Shown: positions 1 through 10,329, counted from the stretch's first letter. The stretch is 64,000 nt of DNA from Pontibacter sp. G13 (GCF_031851795.1 NZ_CP134696.1:4960001-5024000), one strand, 5' to 3'. Numbers and translations: made by a program. Notes: a model not told the origin generated them from the sequence alone.

Positions 1-356
1 TGGCTGGAGCAGGGCTTTATGGAAGTTATACGGAAGCACCAGCGGATTACGGTTTGTGGGAGACTATCCAGCGTCAAGAACAGATTGAGAAAGTCTTGTT
101 GTTCAATCTAGCACTCAACGGAACTTACATCATGACGGGCGCCTACTTGAATGAGCGAAGTAGGAGACCAGATGTATCGAATCCGGATCGGTTGAAGGGC
201 TACGGCCAGTCGTTGATGATGCAGGGGGGCTTTTTGCTACTTTTCGATGCGACCCAATATTTGCTCCATCACCATGGTGCGAATCCATCCTTCGAACGAT
301 GGATATCCACATTGACTTTTAATGGCCAATCGCTCGGGATTTCGGTCTGGATTTAG
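1..356 (+). CDS. Small membrane protein, 5'-truncated by window edge
   Basis: The reading frame is open from the first bases of the window (it reads AGAGLYGSYTEAP before residue W at base 57) and stops at 356, so the N-terminus lies outside. About 118 residues are visible. Two hydrophobic stretches (around NLALNGTYIMTGAYL and MMQGGFLLLFDATQYLL) suggest membrane segments, with a charged loop rich in Arg and Asp between them. It resembles small uncharacterised Bacteroidota membrane proteins of the DUF6992 kind, but I cannot confirm the family. No function can be given. The internal TTG at base 54 is not the true start. Confidence 0.6.
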   Translation, partial: AGAGLYGSYTEAPADYGLWETIQRQEQIEKVLLFNLALNGTYIMTGAYLNERSRRPDVSNPDRLKGYGQSLMMQGGFLLLFDATQYLLHHHGANPSFERWISTLTFNGQSLGISVWI

Positions 357-521
357 CGCAAGTAGTATGCTTAAATAGATCGGGAAAAGACGTGCATTCC
401 TTATCTCCCACTACTCAACTTCCTCGGCAAACTGGTATATTTGGCCTCGAATCGGTGGGGAATGCGCCCACTGTAGTAGCCGGGAATCAACCCCGTGCTG
501 GCTCAACCGTACCTGACCAAC

Positions 522-929
522 ATGAAGAAAGACATTCAAATCCGAAAAGTGAAGGACATTGGGGTGGCTATTCTGCCCCCGGAAGATGGGAATGAGGAGG
601 CGCAATGGGAAGTCTACCTGCTCAATCTCAAGGATGCAGCGATTGAAAATGTGCTGGTCTCTTCACGCGGATATGGCAAAATCGAGGATGAGGAAGTCAA
701 CACCTCTGTGCTGAGGCACTTCTTTGAACGTATCGATCCGCAGAGCTATACCAAAGTCGAATTGATCTCTCCAGAGGTATTTCCACTCAACAATGAATAC
801 TGGGTGAGTTTCTCTTTTGACAATTTCCTGTTTGACCAGAAGTACACATTTGTGCGTGATAGCATATCTGCCAAGATGTTTACCGAGATTCCTTTGCTGG
901 GGCGAAAAGGGGTGATGATTGGCAACTGA
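522..929 (+). CDS. Conserved Bacteroidota protein of unknown function
   Basis: 135 residues from the ATG at 522; a GTG nine codons earlier is less likely. There is no signal peptide or membrane segment, so it is probably cytoplasmic. The sequence begins MKKDIQIRKVKDIGVAI and contains LVSSRGYGKI and NNEYWVSFSFDNFLFDQKY. This pattern is widespread in Bacteroidota, where homologues are sometimes mislabelled as phenylalanyl-tRNA synthetase alpha subunit. It has no synthetase motif and is far too short for that enzyme. The gene converges on the histidine kinase gene and both end at the hairpin at 949-983. Confidence 0.75.
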   Translation: MKKDIQIRKVKDIGVAILPPEDGNEEAQWEVYLLNLKDAAIENVLVSSRGYGKIEDEEVNTSVLRHFFERIDPQSYTKVELISPEVFPLNNEYWVSFSFDNFLFDQKYTFVRDSISAKMFTEIPLLGRKGVMIGN

Positions 930-948
930 TCATTCGATATATAAAGCA

Positions 949-983
949 AGAAGGGCTGACCCAGTGATGGAGTCAGCCCTTCT
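949..983. terminator. Bidirectional terminator between convergent genes
   Basis: Perfect 12-bp inverted repeat (agaagggctgac / gtcagcccttct) with an 11-nt loop, 19 bases after one stop codon and 16 bases before the other. A tctctttt run follows on the plus strand. Confidence 0.8.
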
Positions 984-998
984 CTTTTGGGGAAATAA

Positions 999-3704
999 CT
1001 AGATTTCTTCTTGAATGGCTCCGCTTCTTTTCAGGACGAAATTGCCCCAGTGGACAATCGCCATTTCAAGGTCTTCCAGTTTGAATGGCTTGCTGATATA
1101 ATCATCCATACCCGCCTCCAGATATTCCTCTCGTACGCCACTCATCGCATTGGCAGTCATGGCGATAATGACAGGCCTGTGGTCATTACCGTAGATATTG
1201 ATGATTTCCTTGGTTGCAGAAAGTCCGTCCAATTCAGGCATCTGAATATCCATGAAGATCAAATCGATGGGCGTATCTTCCAGCGTATCGAGTACCTGCT
1301 GGCCATTCTCAACGATCTGTGCTTTGAAGCCCATTTTGCCGAGGATGCCGTCGATGACAATCTGATTGATCTTGTTGTCTTCGGCCACTAGAATATTGAT
1401 GGGGAATTGCTCCCCGAGAGTTTTGTCAAATTCGAAGCCAGCAGCTCCAAAAGCCTCACGATCACTGCGCGGGGCAATTTCCGTCTTAATGGAAAAACTG
1501 AAACAGGACCCTTGATCGACCTTGCTGGAAACATGGATATTGCCTCCCATGAGTTCTACCAGCTTGCGGGAAATGGCCAAGCCAAGCCCCACCCCTCCAA
1601 ATTTGCGGGAAACGGAGTTGTCTACCTGCTGGAAGGAGTCGAAAATGCTTTCCAGCTTTTCCTTGGGAATACCAATTCCAGAATCCTTGACTTCGAATTT
1701 CAGCTGGAAGGGTTCTCCTGATTTGCTAGGAACGGTTTGGTCATTGACCAACTGGCAGAAAATCTCAATGCTTCCCGAGGGGGTGAATTTCATGGCATTT
1801 CCGACCAGATTCACAAGTACTTGGCGAAGCCTTGTCGGGTCACTCTTGATGAAAGCCGGAACCTCCTGAGGAATGTGATACTTCAGTTCGATTCCTTTTT
1901 CATTGGCAGCTCCTCGGAACAGTGCGACCACCTCATGCAGCAATTCTTGAATCTTGATGGTGCGTATCTCCAAATCCAATTTGCCAGCCTCTACCCTCGA
2001 ATAGTCTAGGATATCATTCAGGATGGCATGGAGATTTTGGGAGGAGGTTGAGATCGTCTGGACATATTCTCGTTGTTTGTCATTGAGGAGGGTGTCCATG
2101 AGCAAACTCGTCATCCCGATGATCCCGTTCATTGGCGTCCGGATCTCATGACTCATGGTCGCGAGGAAGTTGGATTTTGCCACGGATGCTGCCTCTGCCT
2201 GCTTTTTGGCATCTTCGAGGCGCTGATTGATCTTGAGCAGCTGTCGGTTCTGGGTATTGATGACCTTATTCTGAATCGCCAACTGATCATTGACTTTCTG
2301 CTTGACCTTGGTCTGGTGGTACAGCACTGCCATGAGGATAATGATGAGAATCATCAGAATACTACCAGCAATGATCAAGGTCTCCTTGAATTTATTTTCG
2401 GCGCGTTCAATCTCGAGAATCCTTCTATTTTCTGCTTTTTGCTTTTCGAAGGTGACGCGTTCAATTTTTCTTTCGAGGTATTCGATCTCCTCTTTTTCCT
2501 GAATTCGAAACAAGGAATCGCTCAATCCCGAGGATTTTTTCAGGTAAAGAATCGCTTCTTCCTGCTTACCGATGGATGCATATACATCACTAAGCAGCTT
2601 ATAGCTATTGGTCAGGAAGGTATCTGGTTTGGCGGGATTGGAGAGTTGGATACAGATGTTGAGCCATTCTGCGGCAGACTCCCAGTCTTTGAGCTGTGCG
2701 GTAGTGAACCCAATTTTGTAGGCTGTCTCAACGCTCGTGTCATTGATGGCCGTCTGATTCATGAGGGATTCCCGGTAGTGAAATTCCGCCGCCTCATAAT
2801 CCATTTCCTTGAGATAGGTATCACCGATATGGAGCAGGGTATTGGCTCTGGCCTTTCGGTCCGGAAGGTCGTCCCGCATGATCAAGCCGGGATCAAAATA
2901 TTCTGCACGGGCTTTCTGGGGCTCGTTATTGGCGAGGTACACCAATCCGATATTGTCGTAGCTGTCGGCAATTCGGACGAGATTTCGATGTTTTTGGTCA
3001 ATCTTGAGGGCCTGCTGAAAATAGCGAATCGCTCCTTCTAGATTGCCTTGATTGAAGCAAATGCGTCCAAGATTGGTCAAATCCTTGGAGATGTAGATCG
3101 AATCTTTCAGGGCATTGGAGATTTCGTAGGACCTCTGGTAATGAAATCGCGCATCGTCCCATTTGTTGTCTAGCTCGAATAGTTTTCCGATAGCCTTGTG
3201 GGTACTCCCCATCAAATTGCTATCGAGCGATGCTGTCGCCAGCCTCAAGATTCCTTGCTGATACTGAACGGCCTCTACTTTGCGGTCGAGTGCCAAACAG
3301 ATATCGGTAAGCAATCGAAGCGTGGATTGAATTTCTTTGGGTTGGCCGTAGTCTCTGCGAATGCGGTATGCCTCCTGAAGGTGGGTAAGGGCATTTTCAT
3401 ATTCTCGCTTGAGGGAAAGGATGTAGCCCAAATCATGCTGGGCAGTGGCCAAAACGCGTGGGCTATTCCATCGCTGGGCACGATGAAGTCCTGCTTGTGC
3501 CCATGCAAGCGAGAGGTCAAATTCGAGATCCGTAGCGGCAACATGGACCATCCTGTGGATGAAATCCGGTTGTTGGCTTTTTGTAACGGCCTCCAATTTG
3601 GCCACCATGCTGTCAGGTAATTGCTGGGCATGTGCAGCCGAACTGGTCCATAACCAGATCGCTGTGCAGATACACAGGCTGAGAATGTGAAAACATCTAT
3701 GCAT
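999..3704 (-). CDS. TPR-containing hybrid histidine kinase / response regulator
   Basis: I place the start at the ATG at 3704 ([17 protein letters not shown]...AHAQ), because it gives a clean signal peptide; the open frame extends to 3833. The 901-residue product has an exported TPR region (about residues 32-397), a short coiled coil, one membrane helix (about 442-462) and a second coiled coil. A HisKA domain follows with [10 protein letters not shown] (phosphoacceptor His about 519). The HATPase domain has the N box (NLVGNAMKF), DSGIGIP and [11 protein letters not shown]-terminal receiver domain carries LIFMDIQMP (Asp about 819) and a conserved SKPF lysine. It probably senses an envelope signal through the TPR region and passes phosphate internally. 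No output regulator is adjacent. It follows the terminator of the efflux operon and is probably transcribed separately. Confidence 0.9.
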   Translation of the reverse strand: MHRCFHILSLCICTAIWLWTSSAAHAQQLPDSMVAKLEAVTKSQQPDFIHRMVHVAATDLEFDLSLAWAQAGLHRAQRWNSPRVLATAQHDLGYILSLKREYENALTHLQEAYRIRRDYGQPKEIQSTLRLLTDICLALDRKVEAVQYQQGILRLATASLDSNLMGSTHKAIGKLFELDNKWDDARFHYQRSYEISNALKDSIYISKDLTNLGRICFNQGNLEGAIRYFQQALKIDQKHRNLVRIADSYDNIGLVYLANNEPQKARAEYFDPGLIMRDDLPDRKARANTLLHIGDTYLKEMDYEAAEFHYRESLMNQTAINDTSVETAYKIGFTTAQLKDWESAAEWLNICIQLSNPAKPDTFLTNSYKLLSDVYASIGKQEEAILYLKKSSGLSDSLFRIQEKEEIEYLERKIERVTFEKQKAENRRILEIERAENKFKETLIIAGSILMILIIILMAVLYHQTKVKQKVNDQLAIQNKVINTQNRQLLKINQRLEDAKKQAEAASVAKSNFLATMSHEIRTPMNGIIGMTSLLMDTLLNDKQREYVQTISTSSQNLHAILNDILDYSRVEAGKLDLEIRTIKIQELLHEVVALFRGAANEKGIELKYHIPQEVPAFIKSDPTRLRQVLVNLVGNAMKFTPSGSIEIFCQLVNDQTVPSKSGEPFQLKFEVKDSGIGIPKEKLESIFDSFQQVDNSVSRKFGGVGLGLAISRKLVELMGGNIHVSSKVDQGSCFSFSIKTEIAPRSDREAFGAAGFEFDKTLGEQFPINILVAEDNKINQIVIDGILGKMGFKAQIVENGQQVLDTLEDTPIDLIFMDIQMPELDGLSATKEIINIYGNDHRPVIIAMTANAMSGVREEYLEAGMDDYISKPFKLEDLEMAIVHWGNFVLKRSGAIQEEI

Positions 3705-3838
3705 ACACCAGAATGCTGAAGCTGTGGCAGTGAGTCCCAAGATAAATATTTTACCCAATATTAGTAGCCAGCAGCGTGCCAATCGGGGGATTGTCTTCAA
3801 CCTTCCGTGGGTTTGTTGTACCAAATCATCCAAAATGA

Positions 3839-3868
3839 AAGCGTCTCGACAGATTTGACGAGACGCTT
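3839..3868 (-). terminator. Terminator of the MacAB-type efflux operon
   Basis: Inverted repeat aagcgtctcg / cgagacgctt with a 10-nt loop. On the minus strand a T-rich stretch follows. It lies 22 bases beyond the adaptor stop codon. Confidence 0.75.
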
Positions 3869-3890
3869 GGTATGAACTGTGGTGTTTCTG

Positions 3891-4985
3891 CTAGTTGTTT
3901 TCTCCAGAGTTGGGGTCTTTGATTTTTGTATCTGAATCGATTCCCGAGAGAATTTCGATATAGATTCCGTCTGATAATCCCGTTTCCACTTCCTTGCGCT
4001 CAAATTGTTGGGGCCCGGTTTCGATTTCCACAAAAGGCTGTCCATCATCAAATTGAAGGAGCTTTTCCGAAATGGCGAGGGTAGAATCTTTGCGCTCCAG
4101 CACGATGTCGGCATTGGCAGAATAGCCAGCACGGATAAACTGATTCTCTTTGAGATTGACAGAGGCACGTATCTCAAACTGAATGGCACCGTTTTCTTCG
4201 ACTCCCTTGGGGGAAATGTGTTCCAGAGTCGCATCAAAAGTTTCCTCGTCGATCGCCCCAATGGTCAGTAGGAGGTCCATGCCGGTTTTGAGTTTTCCCA
4301 CTTCGGACTCATCGACTTTTCCTTCGAAGATCATTTCACCCATATTGGCTACCGTCGCTAGCGTCGTACCATCATTGAAGGTATTGGCCTCAATGACGGA
4401 TCTTCCTTCCTCAACGGGCACGTCTAGCACCATGCCTTCGATGGTGGATCGGACCATTGTATTGTTGGCGTTTCCGGAACGGGAGGTTGAGCCTTTCCGA
4501 ATCAGATCCAGATTGTCCTGTGCAGCCTTGACCTCCTCTTGGGCATTTTGATAGTCAAGCGCAAACTGTTGGTAGGTGGCATCAGGAATCACCCCTTCAT
4601 CCAGCAGAGACTTGTTGCGATCAAATTCACGCTTGGCGTTTTTGAGGTTGATTTTGGCGCGATTCAGCCTGTTTTCGGCATTGTTGAGGGATACCATGTC
4701 TGGAATGATGGCCACCTTGGCGATGAGATCTCCCTTCTTCACCTTTTTGCCCGCTTCGGTGTAAAGCTTTTCCACAAGCCCAGAAACTTGAGGCTTGATC
4801 TCGACCTCCTTGCGAGGGTTGACCGCGCCCGTAGCAACTGTTTTTTTGATGATGTCCCGGTATTCCGGTTGCTCGGTTTGGTAGACAATTGGAGCTTCTT
4901 GGCCTTTGGAATAAAGGAAGTAGCCCGTACCTGCCACAGCGCCTATAGCGATGATAAGTATGAAAATGATCCAACCACGGTTCAT
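3891..4985 (-). CDS. Efflux periplasmic adaptor subunit (MacA/HlyD family)
   Basis: 364 residues. An N-terminal membrane anchor (about 5-25) is followed by a lipoyl-like hairpin half (VEIKPQVSGLVEKLY, GKKVKKGDLIAKV), a long alpha-helical hairpin rich in Asn, Lys and Glu (about 100-165), the second lipoyl half and beta-barrel domains. This is the membrane-fusion protein that links an inner-membrane ABC exporter to an outer-membrane channel. It is the last gene of a four-gene minus-strand operon, 39 bases after the second permease. No TolC-like outer-membrane channel is encoded in the window. The substrate is unknown. Confidence 0.9.
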   Translation of the reverse strand: MNRGWIIFILIIAIGAVAGTGYFLYSKGQEAPIVYQTEQPEYRDIIKKTVATGAVNPRKEVEIKPQVSGLVEKLYTEAGKKVKKGDLIAKVAIIPDMVSLNNAENRLNRAKINLKNAKREFDRNKSLLDEGVIPDATYQQFALDYQNAQEEVKAAQDNLDLIRKGSTSRSGNANNTMVRSTIEGMVLDVPVEEGRSVIEANTFNDGTTLATVANMGEMIFEGKVDESEVGKLKTGMDLLLTIGAIDEETFDATLEHISPKGVEENGAIQFEIRASVNLKENQFIRAGYSANADIVLERKDSTLAISEKLLQFDDGQPFVEIETGPQQFERKEVETGLSDGIYIEILSGIDSDTKIKDPNSGENN

Positions 4986-5024
4986 AACGATAGCAATGGT
5001 TTTGGTGAATGAATGCGTGTGAAG

Positions 5025-6287
5025 TTACTCGGCTCTCAATGCTTCGACCGGAGTAACAGAAAGTGCCCGGACAGCCGGCAGAATACCTGCCAATACGCCG
5101 GATATGATAAGGACGACCAACGCTTGGATGGCCAATTGTACGTCAATGTAAGGGGCTCCAAACATGCCCAGTTCTACGCCTTGCTCATTGATCGCGTAGG
5201 CTATGGATTCTATCAGGGAAAGCCCGACCACCAACCCGAGGTATCCAGCTACGCCTGTCAATACCACCGATTCCAGCACGATCTGGAAGAAAATTCCCGC
5301 TGGTTTTGCACCGATGGCCCGGCGAATTCCGAACTCCTTGGTCCGTTCTTTCACGATGACCAGCATGATATTGCTCACTCCAATGGCCCCGGCGATCAGC
5401 GTGAGTAGCCCCACAAACCATCCCAAGGTTCTGATCCCGAAAAAGACATTGGTGATTTGTTGGTACTCCTGTTCCAAGTTGAAGTGGCCGACAGCCCGGT
5501 TATCATCAGGGTGAACTTTATGTCTAGATTTGATGATTTCCACTGCGCGATCCTCCATAATTGAGGCGGGGAGCCCATCTTGCGAGGTCATGGCAAACCA
5601 TCCAATGCGATTGCCATTGTTGAACGCTTGCTGATAGGTGGTGAAAGGGATGTAAATATTTTGGGTGGATTCCTCTGCTTCATCTCCTTTCTTCTTGGTT
5701 TTGAAAACGCCGATCACCTTGAAGTAGACCCCTTGGATTCGGATATATTCGCCGATGGCCTCTTCGTCGGATTCAAACAGGAGTTCCTTCACGCGTTTCC
5801 CAATGACGCACGTTTTGCGCTTGTCTTGGATATCCATTTCGTTGATGAATCGGCCTTCCTCCAAAAGTAGGGATTCGATAGAGGCAATGATGGGCATATC
5901 ACCATAGACGCCAAAAGCCCCAGATTTACCCTTGCGCATTACATTCTCTCCGCCGCGATAGCCTCCCAACTGATTTCTGGGGGCAATGTACTTGGCTTCT
6001 GGAAGTTCTCGTTTGAGTGCTTCGTAATCTTCGGTAGTCATCCGGACACGTCTTCCTGCCTTGAGCCCTTGATAGGGCTTGGTGGTTTCACGGGACCACA
6101 TGAAGACGCTATTGGTCGCGCTTCCTGAAAACTGAGTGGTGGCTCCTGCCTCCAATCCATTGGCCGCACCGATCATGATGACAATCATGAAGATTGCCCA
6201 AAACACCCCGAAAGCCGTCAGGAAGGTCCGGAGCTTGTTTTGTGCCAATGATTGGAAGATTTCTTGCCATTTATCTAAATCAAACAT
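5025..6287 (-). CDS. MacB-type ABC transporter permease (second copy)
   Basis: 420 residues, with an N-terminal membrane helix, a large periplasmic MacB_PCD domain (about 50-270) and a C-terminal FtsX-type block of three helices with the conserved NIMLVIVKERTKEFGIRRAI segment. It begins MFDLDKWQEIF, the same eleven residues as the permease encoded just upstream. The two are tandem duplicates that probably form a heterodimer. MacB-type permeases move cargo by mechanotransmission rather than through a channel. There is a 19-base gap from the upstream permease stop. No ATPase domain is fused, unlike E. coli MacB; the ATPase is a separate gene. Confidence 0.9.
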   Translation of the reverse strand: MFDLDKWQEIFQSLAQNKLRTFLTAFGVFWAIFMIVIMIGAANGLEAGATTQFSGSATNSVFMWSRETTKPYQGLKAGRRVRMTTEDYEALKRELPEAKYIAPRNQLGGYRGGENVMRKGKSGAFGVYGDMPIIASIESLLLEEGRFINEMDIQDKRKTCVIGKRVKELLFESDEEAIGEYIRIQGVYFKVIGVFKTKKKGDEAEESTQNIYIPFTTYQQAFNNGNRIGWFAMTSQDGLPASIMEDRAVEIIKSRHKVHPDDNRAVGHFNLEQEYQQITNVFFGIRTLGWFVGLLTLIAGAIGVSNIMLVIVKERTKEFGIRRAIGAKPAGIFFQIVLESVVLTGVAGYLGLVVGLSLIESIAYAINEQGVELGMFGAPYIDVQLAIQALVVLIISGVLAGILPAVRALSVTPVEALRAE

Positions 6288-6306
6288 ACCGCTGGTAGTT
6301 GAATGA

Positions 6307-7542
6307 TTATTCGTCTCTCAAAGCTTCAATGGGTCGAATGCGAGCGGCCTTCAATGCTGGGAAGAATCCTGCAATAGCGCCGCTGATCACCAGCAACAAG
6401 GTCGCCCCCAATGCCACGGTGAGGTCTACGGAAGGTCTGGCAAAGATTTCCATCTTCTCGGGCATATTGGCACTGACCAATTCCAACAGACCTATTCCCA
6501 ACAGCAATCCCGTATATCCTGCCGTAGCGGTCAGGACGATGGATTCTTGGAGGACTAAGCTCAGCACCGAGGCTGGCGTCGCACCGAGTGCCTTTCTGAC
6601 CCCAATCTCCCGAGTTCGTTCTTTCACCACAATGATCATGATGTTGCTGACGCTGATAATCCCCGCCAACATAGAGAACAGACCAATCACGATGATGAAG
6701 ATCTTGATTCCCAGCATCACGTCCAGAAATTGCTGGAGTTGCTCTAGGGAGTTGCCGATATTCACAGCGCGCTCATCTTCAGGATCGAATCTGTGTTTTT
6801 CGGAAATCATCCGGAGGACATCTTCCTCAATTCGAAGGCTCTCATCCAACGTGATGTCTCCCAACGTAAACATGATCCGGCTGACCCGATTGGCGCCGCC
6901 GAAGGTACGCTGAGAGGTAGAAATGGGAAGATAGATCTTATCGTTTTCGCGCTCACTCCCTTCATCTTTGAAAACTCCCACCACGAGGAAAGGGACCCCA
7001 TTGACATGCAGGTATTCTCCAATAGGTTCCGTTTCTCCAAATAGCTCTTCTTGGACGTTGATTCCGATACAGGCCACCTTTCGATGATCTTCCACATCTA
7101 TGTCATTGATGAATCTCCCTTCGGAAATGATGCTCATTTCCAGGTGTTTGTGGTCGGGATGAACACATCGAATATCGAAGTTGCCGTATTCGGTTCCGTA
7201 ATTGATCACGACATTTCCGGGAATATAAAATCGGGAAGTGATGTACTCGATCTCAGGGATTTCCTGTTTGAAAAGCTCGTAATCCTCATTGGTGAACACA
7301 ATCCTTCTACCCGGTTGCATGCCTTTGTGGGGGAGGGTGGTGATACCGGGGGAAATCCAAAGGCTATTGGTGGCATCGTCTTTGAATTGATCACGGATAC
7401 CGTCTTCCAGGCCCTGACCCATTCCGAGGAGGACAATCAGAATGAAAATTCCCACTCCGACACTAAAGCTCGTCAGAAAAGATCTGAGCTTGTTGTGCCA
7501 GATTGTGAGGAAGATTTCTTGCCATTTATCCAAATCAAACAT
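6307..7542 (-). CDS. MacB-type ABC transporter permease (first copy)
   Basis: 411 residues with the same plan as its neighbour: MFDLDKWQEIF start, membrane helix, periplasmic MacB_PCD domain, then three C-terminal helices with the FtsX-type NIMIIVVKERTREIGVRKAL segment. The periplasmic halves have diverged more than the membrane halves, as expected if each contacts different partners. It lies 18 bases downstream of the ATPase gene and 19 upstream of the second permease, so the four genes are almost certainly one transcript. Confidence 0.9.
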   Translation of the reverse strand: MFDLDKWQEIFLTIWHNKLRSFLTSFSVGVGIFILIVLLGMGQGLEDGIRDQFKDDATNSLWISPGITTLPHKGMQPGRRIVFTNEDYELFKQEIPEIEYITSRFYIPGNVVINYGTEYGNFDIRCVHPDHKHLEMSIISEGRFINDIDVEDHRKVACIGINVQEELFGETEPIGEYLHVNGVPFLVVGVFKDEGSERENDKIYLPISTSQRTFGGANRVSRIMFTLGDITLDESLRIEEDVLRMISEKHRFDPEDERAVNIGNSLEQLQQFLDVMLGIKIFIIVIGLFSMLAGIISVSNIMIIVVKERTREIGVRKALGATPASVLSLVLQESIVLTATAGYTGLLLGIGLLELVSANMPEKMEIFARPSVDLTVALGATLLLVISGAIAGFFPALKAARIRPIEALRDE

Positions 7543-7560
7543 ATCCCGATGAATTGGAGG

Positions 7561-8262
7561 TTAGGAGGGGTTTTGCGGAATGGGCGGATTGTTTCGGTTC
7601 TCCCGCTCTATCAATCCATCTCTCAAGAAAATCGTCCGGTCGGTCATATCCGCGATATCATGTTCGTGGGTGACGATCACCACAGTGATTCCTGCCTGAT
7701 TGACCTCTTTGAGCAAATCCATGACTTCGTAGGAGGTTTTGGTATCCAAGGCGCCGGTGGGCTCATCCGCGAAAATCACACTGGGTTGGGAAATGAGGGC
7801 TCTTGCGATGGCGACTCGTTGCTTTTGTCCCCCAGACATCTCGTTGGGCATGTGTTCTGCCCAGTCCCGGAGTCCGACTTTTTCGAGGTATTCAAGGGCC
7901 AGCCGATTGCGCTTCCTTCTACTCACCTTTTGATAATATAGTGGCAGAGCGACATTTTCGACAGCATTTTTGAAGGAAATCAAGTTGAATGATTGGAAGA
8001 CAAATCCCAGAAATTGGTTGCGGTAAGCAGCAGCTTGGGTTTCATTCAACCCCTTGATCAGGGTCCCATCCAATCGATACTCCCCATAATCGTAGTTGTC
8101 CAAAATCCCAAGGATGTTCAACAGGGTGGATTTGCCAGAACCAGATGATCCCATGATGGAAACCAGTTCTCCTGTTTCAATTCGGAGATCAATGCCTTTC
8201 AGCACGTGCAGGTCATGTCTGCCTGTCCGATAGGTCTTGTGAATATTGGTGAGTTCAATCAT
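7561..8262 (-). CDS. ABC transporter ATP-binding protein (MacB/LolD type)
   Basis: 233 residues. Walker A is GSSGSGKST (about 38-46), the Q loop is FVFQSFNLI, the signature is MSGGQKQRV (about 142-150), Walker B with catalytic Glu is VIFADEP (about 162-168), and the switch His is in VTHEHD. It belongs to the family of ATPases that drive MacB, LolCDE and FtsEX permeases. As first gene of the operon it powers the two downstream permeases. It has its own upstream region of about 260 bases, in which I see no clear promoter match. Confidence 0.92.
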   Translation of the reverse strand: MIELTNIHKTYRTGRHDLHVLKGIDLRIETGELVSIMGSSGSGKSTLLNILGILDNYDYGEYRLDGTLIKGLNETQAAAYRNQFLGFVFQSFNLISFKNAVENVALPLYYQKVSRRKRNRLALEYLEKVGLRDWAEHMPNEMSGGQKQRVAIARALISQPSVIFADEPTGALDTKTSYEVMDLLKEVNQAGITVVIVTHEHDIADMTDRTIFLRDGLIERENRNNPPIPQNPS

Positions 8263-8520
8263 GACTCAGTTGAGATCTATGCTTGGGATGAGAACCCTGT
8301 GAATAGGCGTCTGGTTGCCAAATTCAACACAGCTGCTTTAGGGAAAGTGCCTATTTCTATGGAAAAGGCAAAAAGGATAGTTGTGCTTTCAATACTCCCA
8401 ATGACTATGGGAAGCCGCAAAGGACGGCTGGAAATATTCTAATCCCAAATTTAGCAATCCAACCCGCCAAGCCATGAAGCTTTGCAGACGGAAAGCCAAA
8501 TTTGGTAGAGCGTTCCTGCC

Positions 8521-9393
8521 TTAATGAATAGTGCCAAATCTTTTCCGATCCGTTGCATCAAACGTCCACTCTGGCGTACTGAGCATGGTTTCGGGCATTG
8601 AGTACCAAGGACTGTCATCCGTAGAGTTGGGGTTGCGGAGAATGTGAATGTCTTGCGCAGGCATATAGCTCTGGGCCAAGAGGAATCGCCGCTCTCCGGT
8701 TTCAGGATGTTCCACCACATCTATCACAACGACAGCATGCCCAGGAAATCCGCCCTGAATCCAGACATCTCCCACTTCTACGGGCACGTCTGATGGCACA
8801 GCTTCCAATTCCTTGGCCAGCGAATGGGTACCCGCATACGAAAAAATGGTTATCAGGTACTTTCGGAAATTGGCATACGAATCGTCGTATTGGGCCTTTT
8901 TGACCCATGAAACTCGATTCCCCTGAATGACTGGACGTATTCCTGAACGCCACGCCTCATACGTCGCTAGGTCCCCACTGGTGAAGTGAAATTGAATCTC
9001 CGAGAAGCGTCCGCATGCAAATAGATATTCCGCGCGAAGCCTCATGACCGCGTCTGCGCATTGTTGAAGGTCGCGCTTGCCCACGTCGATGTCGAGTACG
9101 GCTGCATGGGCGCCTTGGTAGGATTTGAGCTGACCATTGTAGAGTCGAACGGGAGCATCAGCAGGTTTGAGGGGTAAATGACGCATCCATTCAGTCAATT
9201 GCGGGTCTTCCCCGGCGATCCGATCAAACCCTGCTGGAGGCAGGACATTCAGATAAATGGATTGGTCTTCCGACAAGGTGCTGTCCCAAGGAAGTCCCAA
9301 CGGCTGGGCCCAGATAGTTGGTGAGATGAACCCCAGAAGGGAGATCACCAACAAGAATTGGCGAATAGGAGTAATTGGCTGATTTTGATCCAT
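8521..9393 (-). CDS. Secreted DUF4846 protein
   Basis: 290 residues with an N-terminal signal peptide ending near SPTIWAQ (about residue 29). The body matches the DUF4846 pattern: LPPAGFDRI, a TSGDLATYEAWRSGIRP-like segment, and GGFPGHAVVVIDVVE followed by LLAQSYMPAQDIHIL. The family is common in Bacteroidota and its biochemical role is not established. The conserved Gly-His-Ala and Gln-Ser-Tyr pattern recalls a papain-like fold, but I cannot assign a catalytic residue with confidence. It is monocistronic and divergent from the outer-membrane gene at 9619. Confidence 0.85.
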   Translation of the reverse strand: MDQNQPITPIRQFLLVISLLGFISPTIWAQPLGLPWDSTLSEDQSIYLNVLPPAGFDRIAGEDPQLTEWMRHLPLKPADAPVRLYNGQLKSYQGAHAAVLDIDVGKRDLQQCADAVMRLRAEYLFACGRFSEIQFHFTSGDLATYEAWRSGIRPVIQGNRVSWVKKAQYDDSYANFRKYLITIFSYAGTHSLAKELEAVPSDVPVEVGDVWIQGGFPGHAVVVIDVVEHPETGERRFLLAQSYMPAQDIHILRNPNSTDDSPWYSMPETMLSTPEWTFDATDRKRFGTIH

Positions 9394-9618
9394 TGAAAAG
9401 CTCGTTTGGAGTTGCTATATGCATAATTCTCAAAACCACGAAAAGTTACAGATGGCTTGATTCTGTGATGGTTCGAATATCAATGGTTCATTTTTACATA
9501 AAGTGAAAATCTTCCAATTAATGATTTGAATAGCTTGTTCGGTAACAGAAATTATGCGTTAATTCGCGACATAGCGGAGAGGTTCTCCGCATTGATACCA
9601 ATACTAATATAGTACAAC

Positions 9619-10329
9619 GTGAAAAACTTTTTTATCCTATGTGCGTGCCTGATCGCACTTCCTGCCACAATTTTCGCTCAAGATCATGTCGCCAAGTTTT
9701 ATCCTACCGCTTTGCTTAACCGCAACGTGGAGTTTGGATACGAGTACTTGATGGCTGGCAACAGCACCTTGAATTTCACAGCAGCTTTGAAGATTCCAAG
9801 TAACGTCAGTAGTATCGTGACTGCCCAGTTCGATGAGCAGCCAGCGACAATTACACAGTTGGAATCCAAAGCGACCGGTTTCAAATTGGGGGCTGAGTAT
9901 CGCTTTTATCCGGGCGACTATTCACCAGAAGGCTTCTACATTGGACCTTACCTGAACTTCAACCGCAACGCCATTTCTTTCGATAATTTGGGCGTAAATG
10001 AGGACATTGTTGATGCCAAGGGAGCTATCACCCATTTTGGAGGTGGTGCGATCATGGGCTACCAATGGATTTTGGGGGATGTCTTCACTTTGGATTGGAC
10101 ATTTTTCGGAATTGGGGTAAACAACTACGGATTGGGTCTGGATATCGAGCCTGTTGAAGGTGAGATTGATCTTGAAGGACTTGCTTCAGACATCACTACC
10201 GAGTTTGAGGATTTCCCAATTTTGGGTGATCGTATCGAATCCGAGGTCCAAGGAGACAAAGTACGGACCAAGACTGGGTTCCTCTTTGTACACTTTAGAA
10301 CACGTCTTGCCTTGGGATACTCCTTCTAA
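9619..10329 (+). CDS. Outer-membrane beta-barrel protein, PorT/DUF3575-like
   Basis: 236 residues from a GTG start. MKNFFILCACLIALPATIFAQ is a clear signal peptide. The mature part alternates aromatic and glycine-rich strands (FKLGAEYRFYPGD, GFYIGPYLNFNR, GAIMGYQWIL) and ends with an aromatic C-terminal strand (LALGYSF), typical of small Bacteroidota barrels. An acidic insertion near residues 178-205 may be an external loop. The specific role is unknown. A strong terminator follows 23 bases after the stop. Confidence 0.75.
   Translation: MKNFFILCACLIALPATIFAQDHVAKFYPTALLNRNVEFGYEYLMAGNSTLNFTAALKIPSNVSSIVTAQFDEQPATITQLESKATGFKLGAEYRFYPGDYSPEGFYIGPYLNFNRNAISFDNLGVNEDIVDAKGAITHFGGGAIMGYQWILGDVFTLDWTFFGIGVNNYGLGLDIEPVEGEIDLEGLASDITTEFEDFPILGDRIESEVQGDKVRTKTGFLFVHFRTRLALGYSF

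Noticed and set aside
522-929. Label phenylalanyl-tRNA synthetase alpha subunit, sometimes attached to this family
   Set aside because: 135 residues with no class-II synthetase motif; the label is not supported by the sequence.
2073-3041. A 322-codon frame opposite the histidine kinase
   Set aside because: Antisense to the TPR region of a well-supported gene; low-complexity composition and no family.
8449-8515. Short inverted match (ccaaattt / aaatttgg) downstream of the DUF4846 gene
   Set aside because: Arms are only 7-8 AT-rich bases around a long spacer with no T run; within chance expectation.
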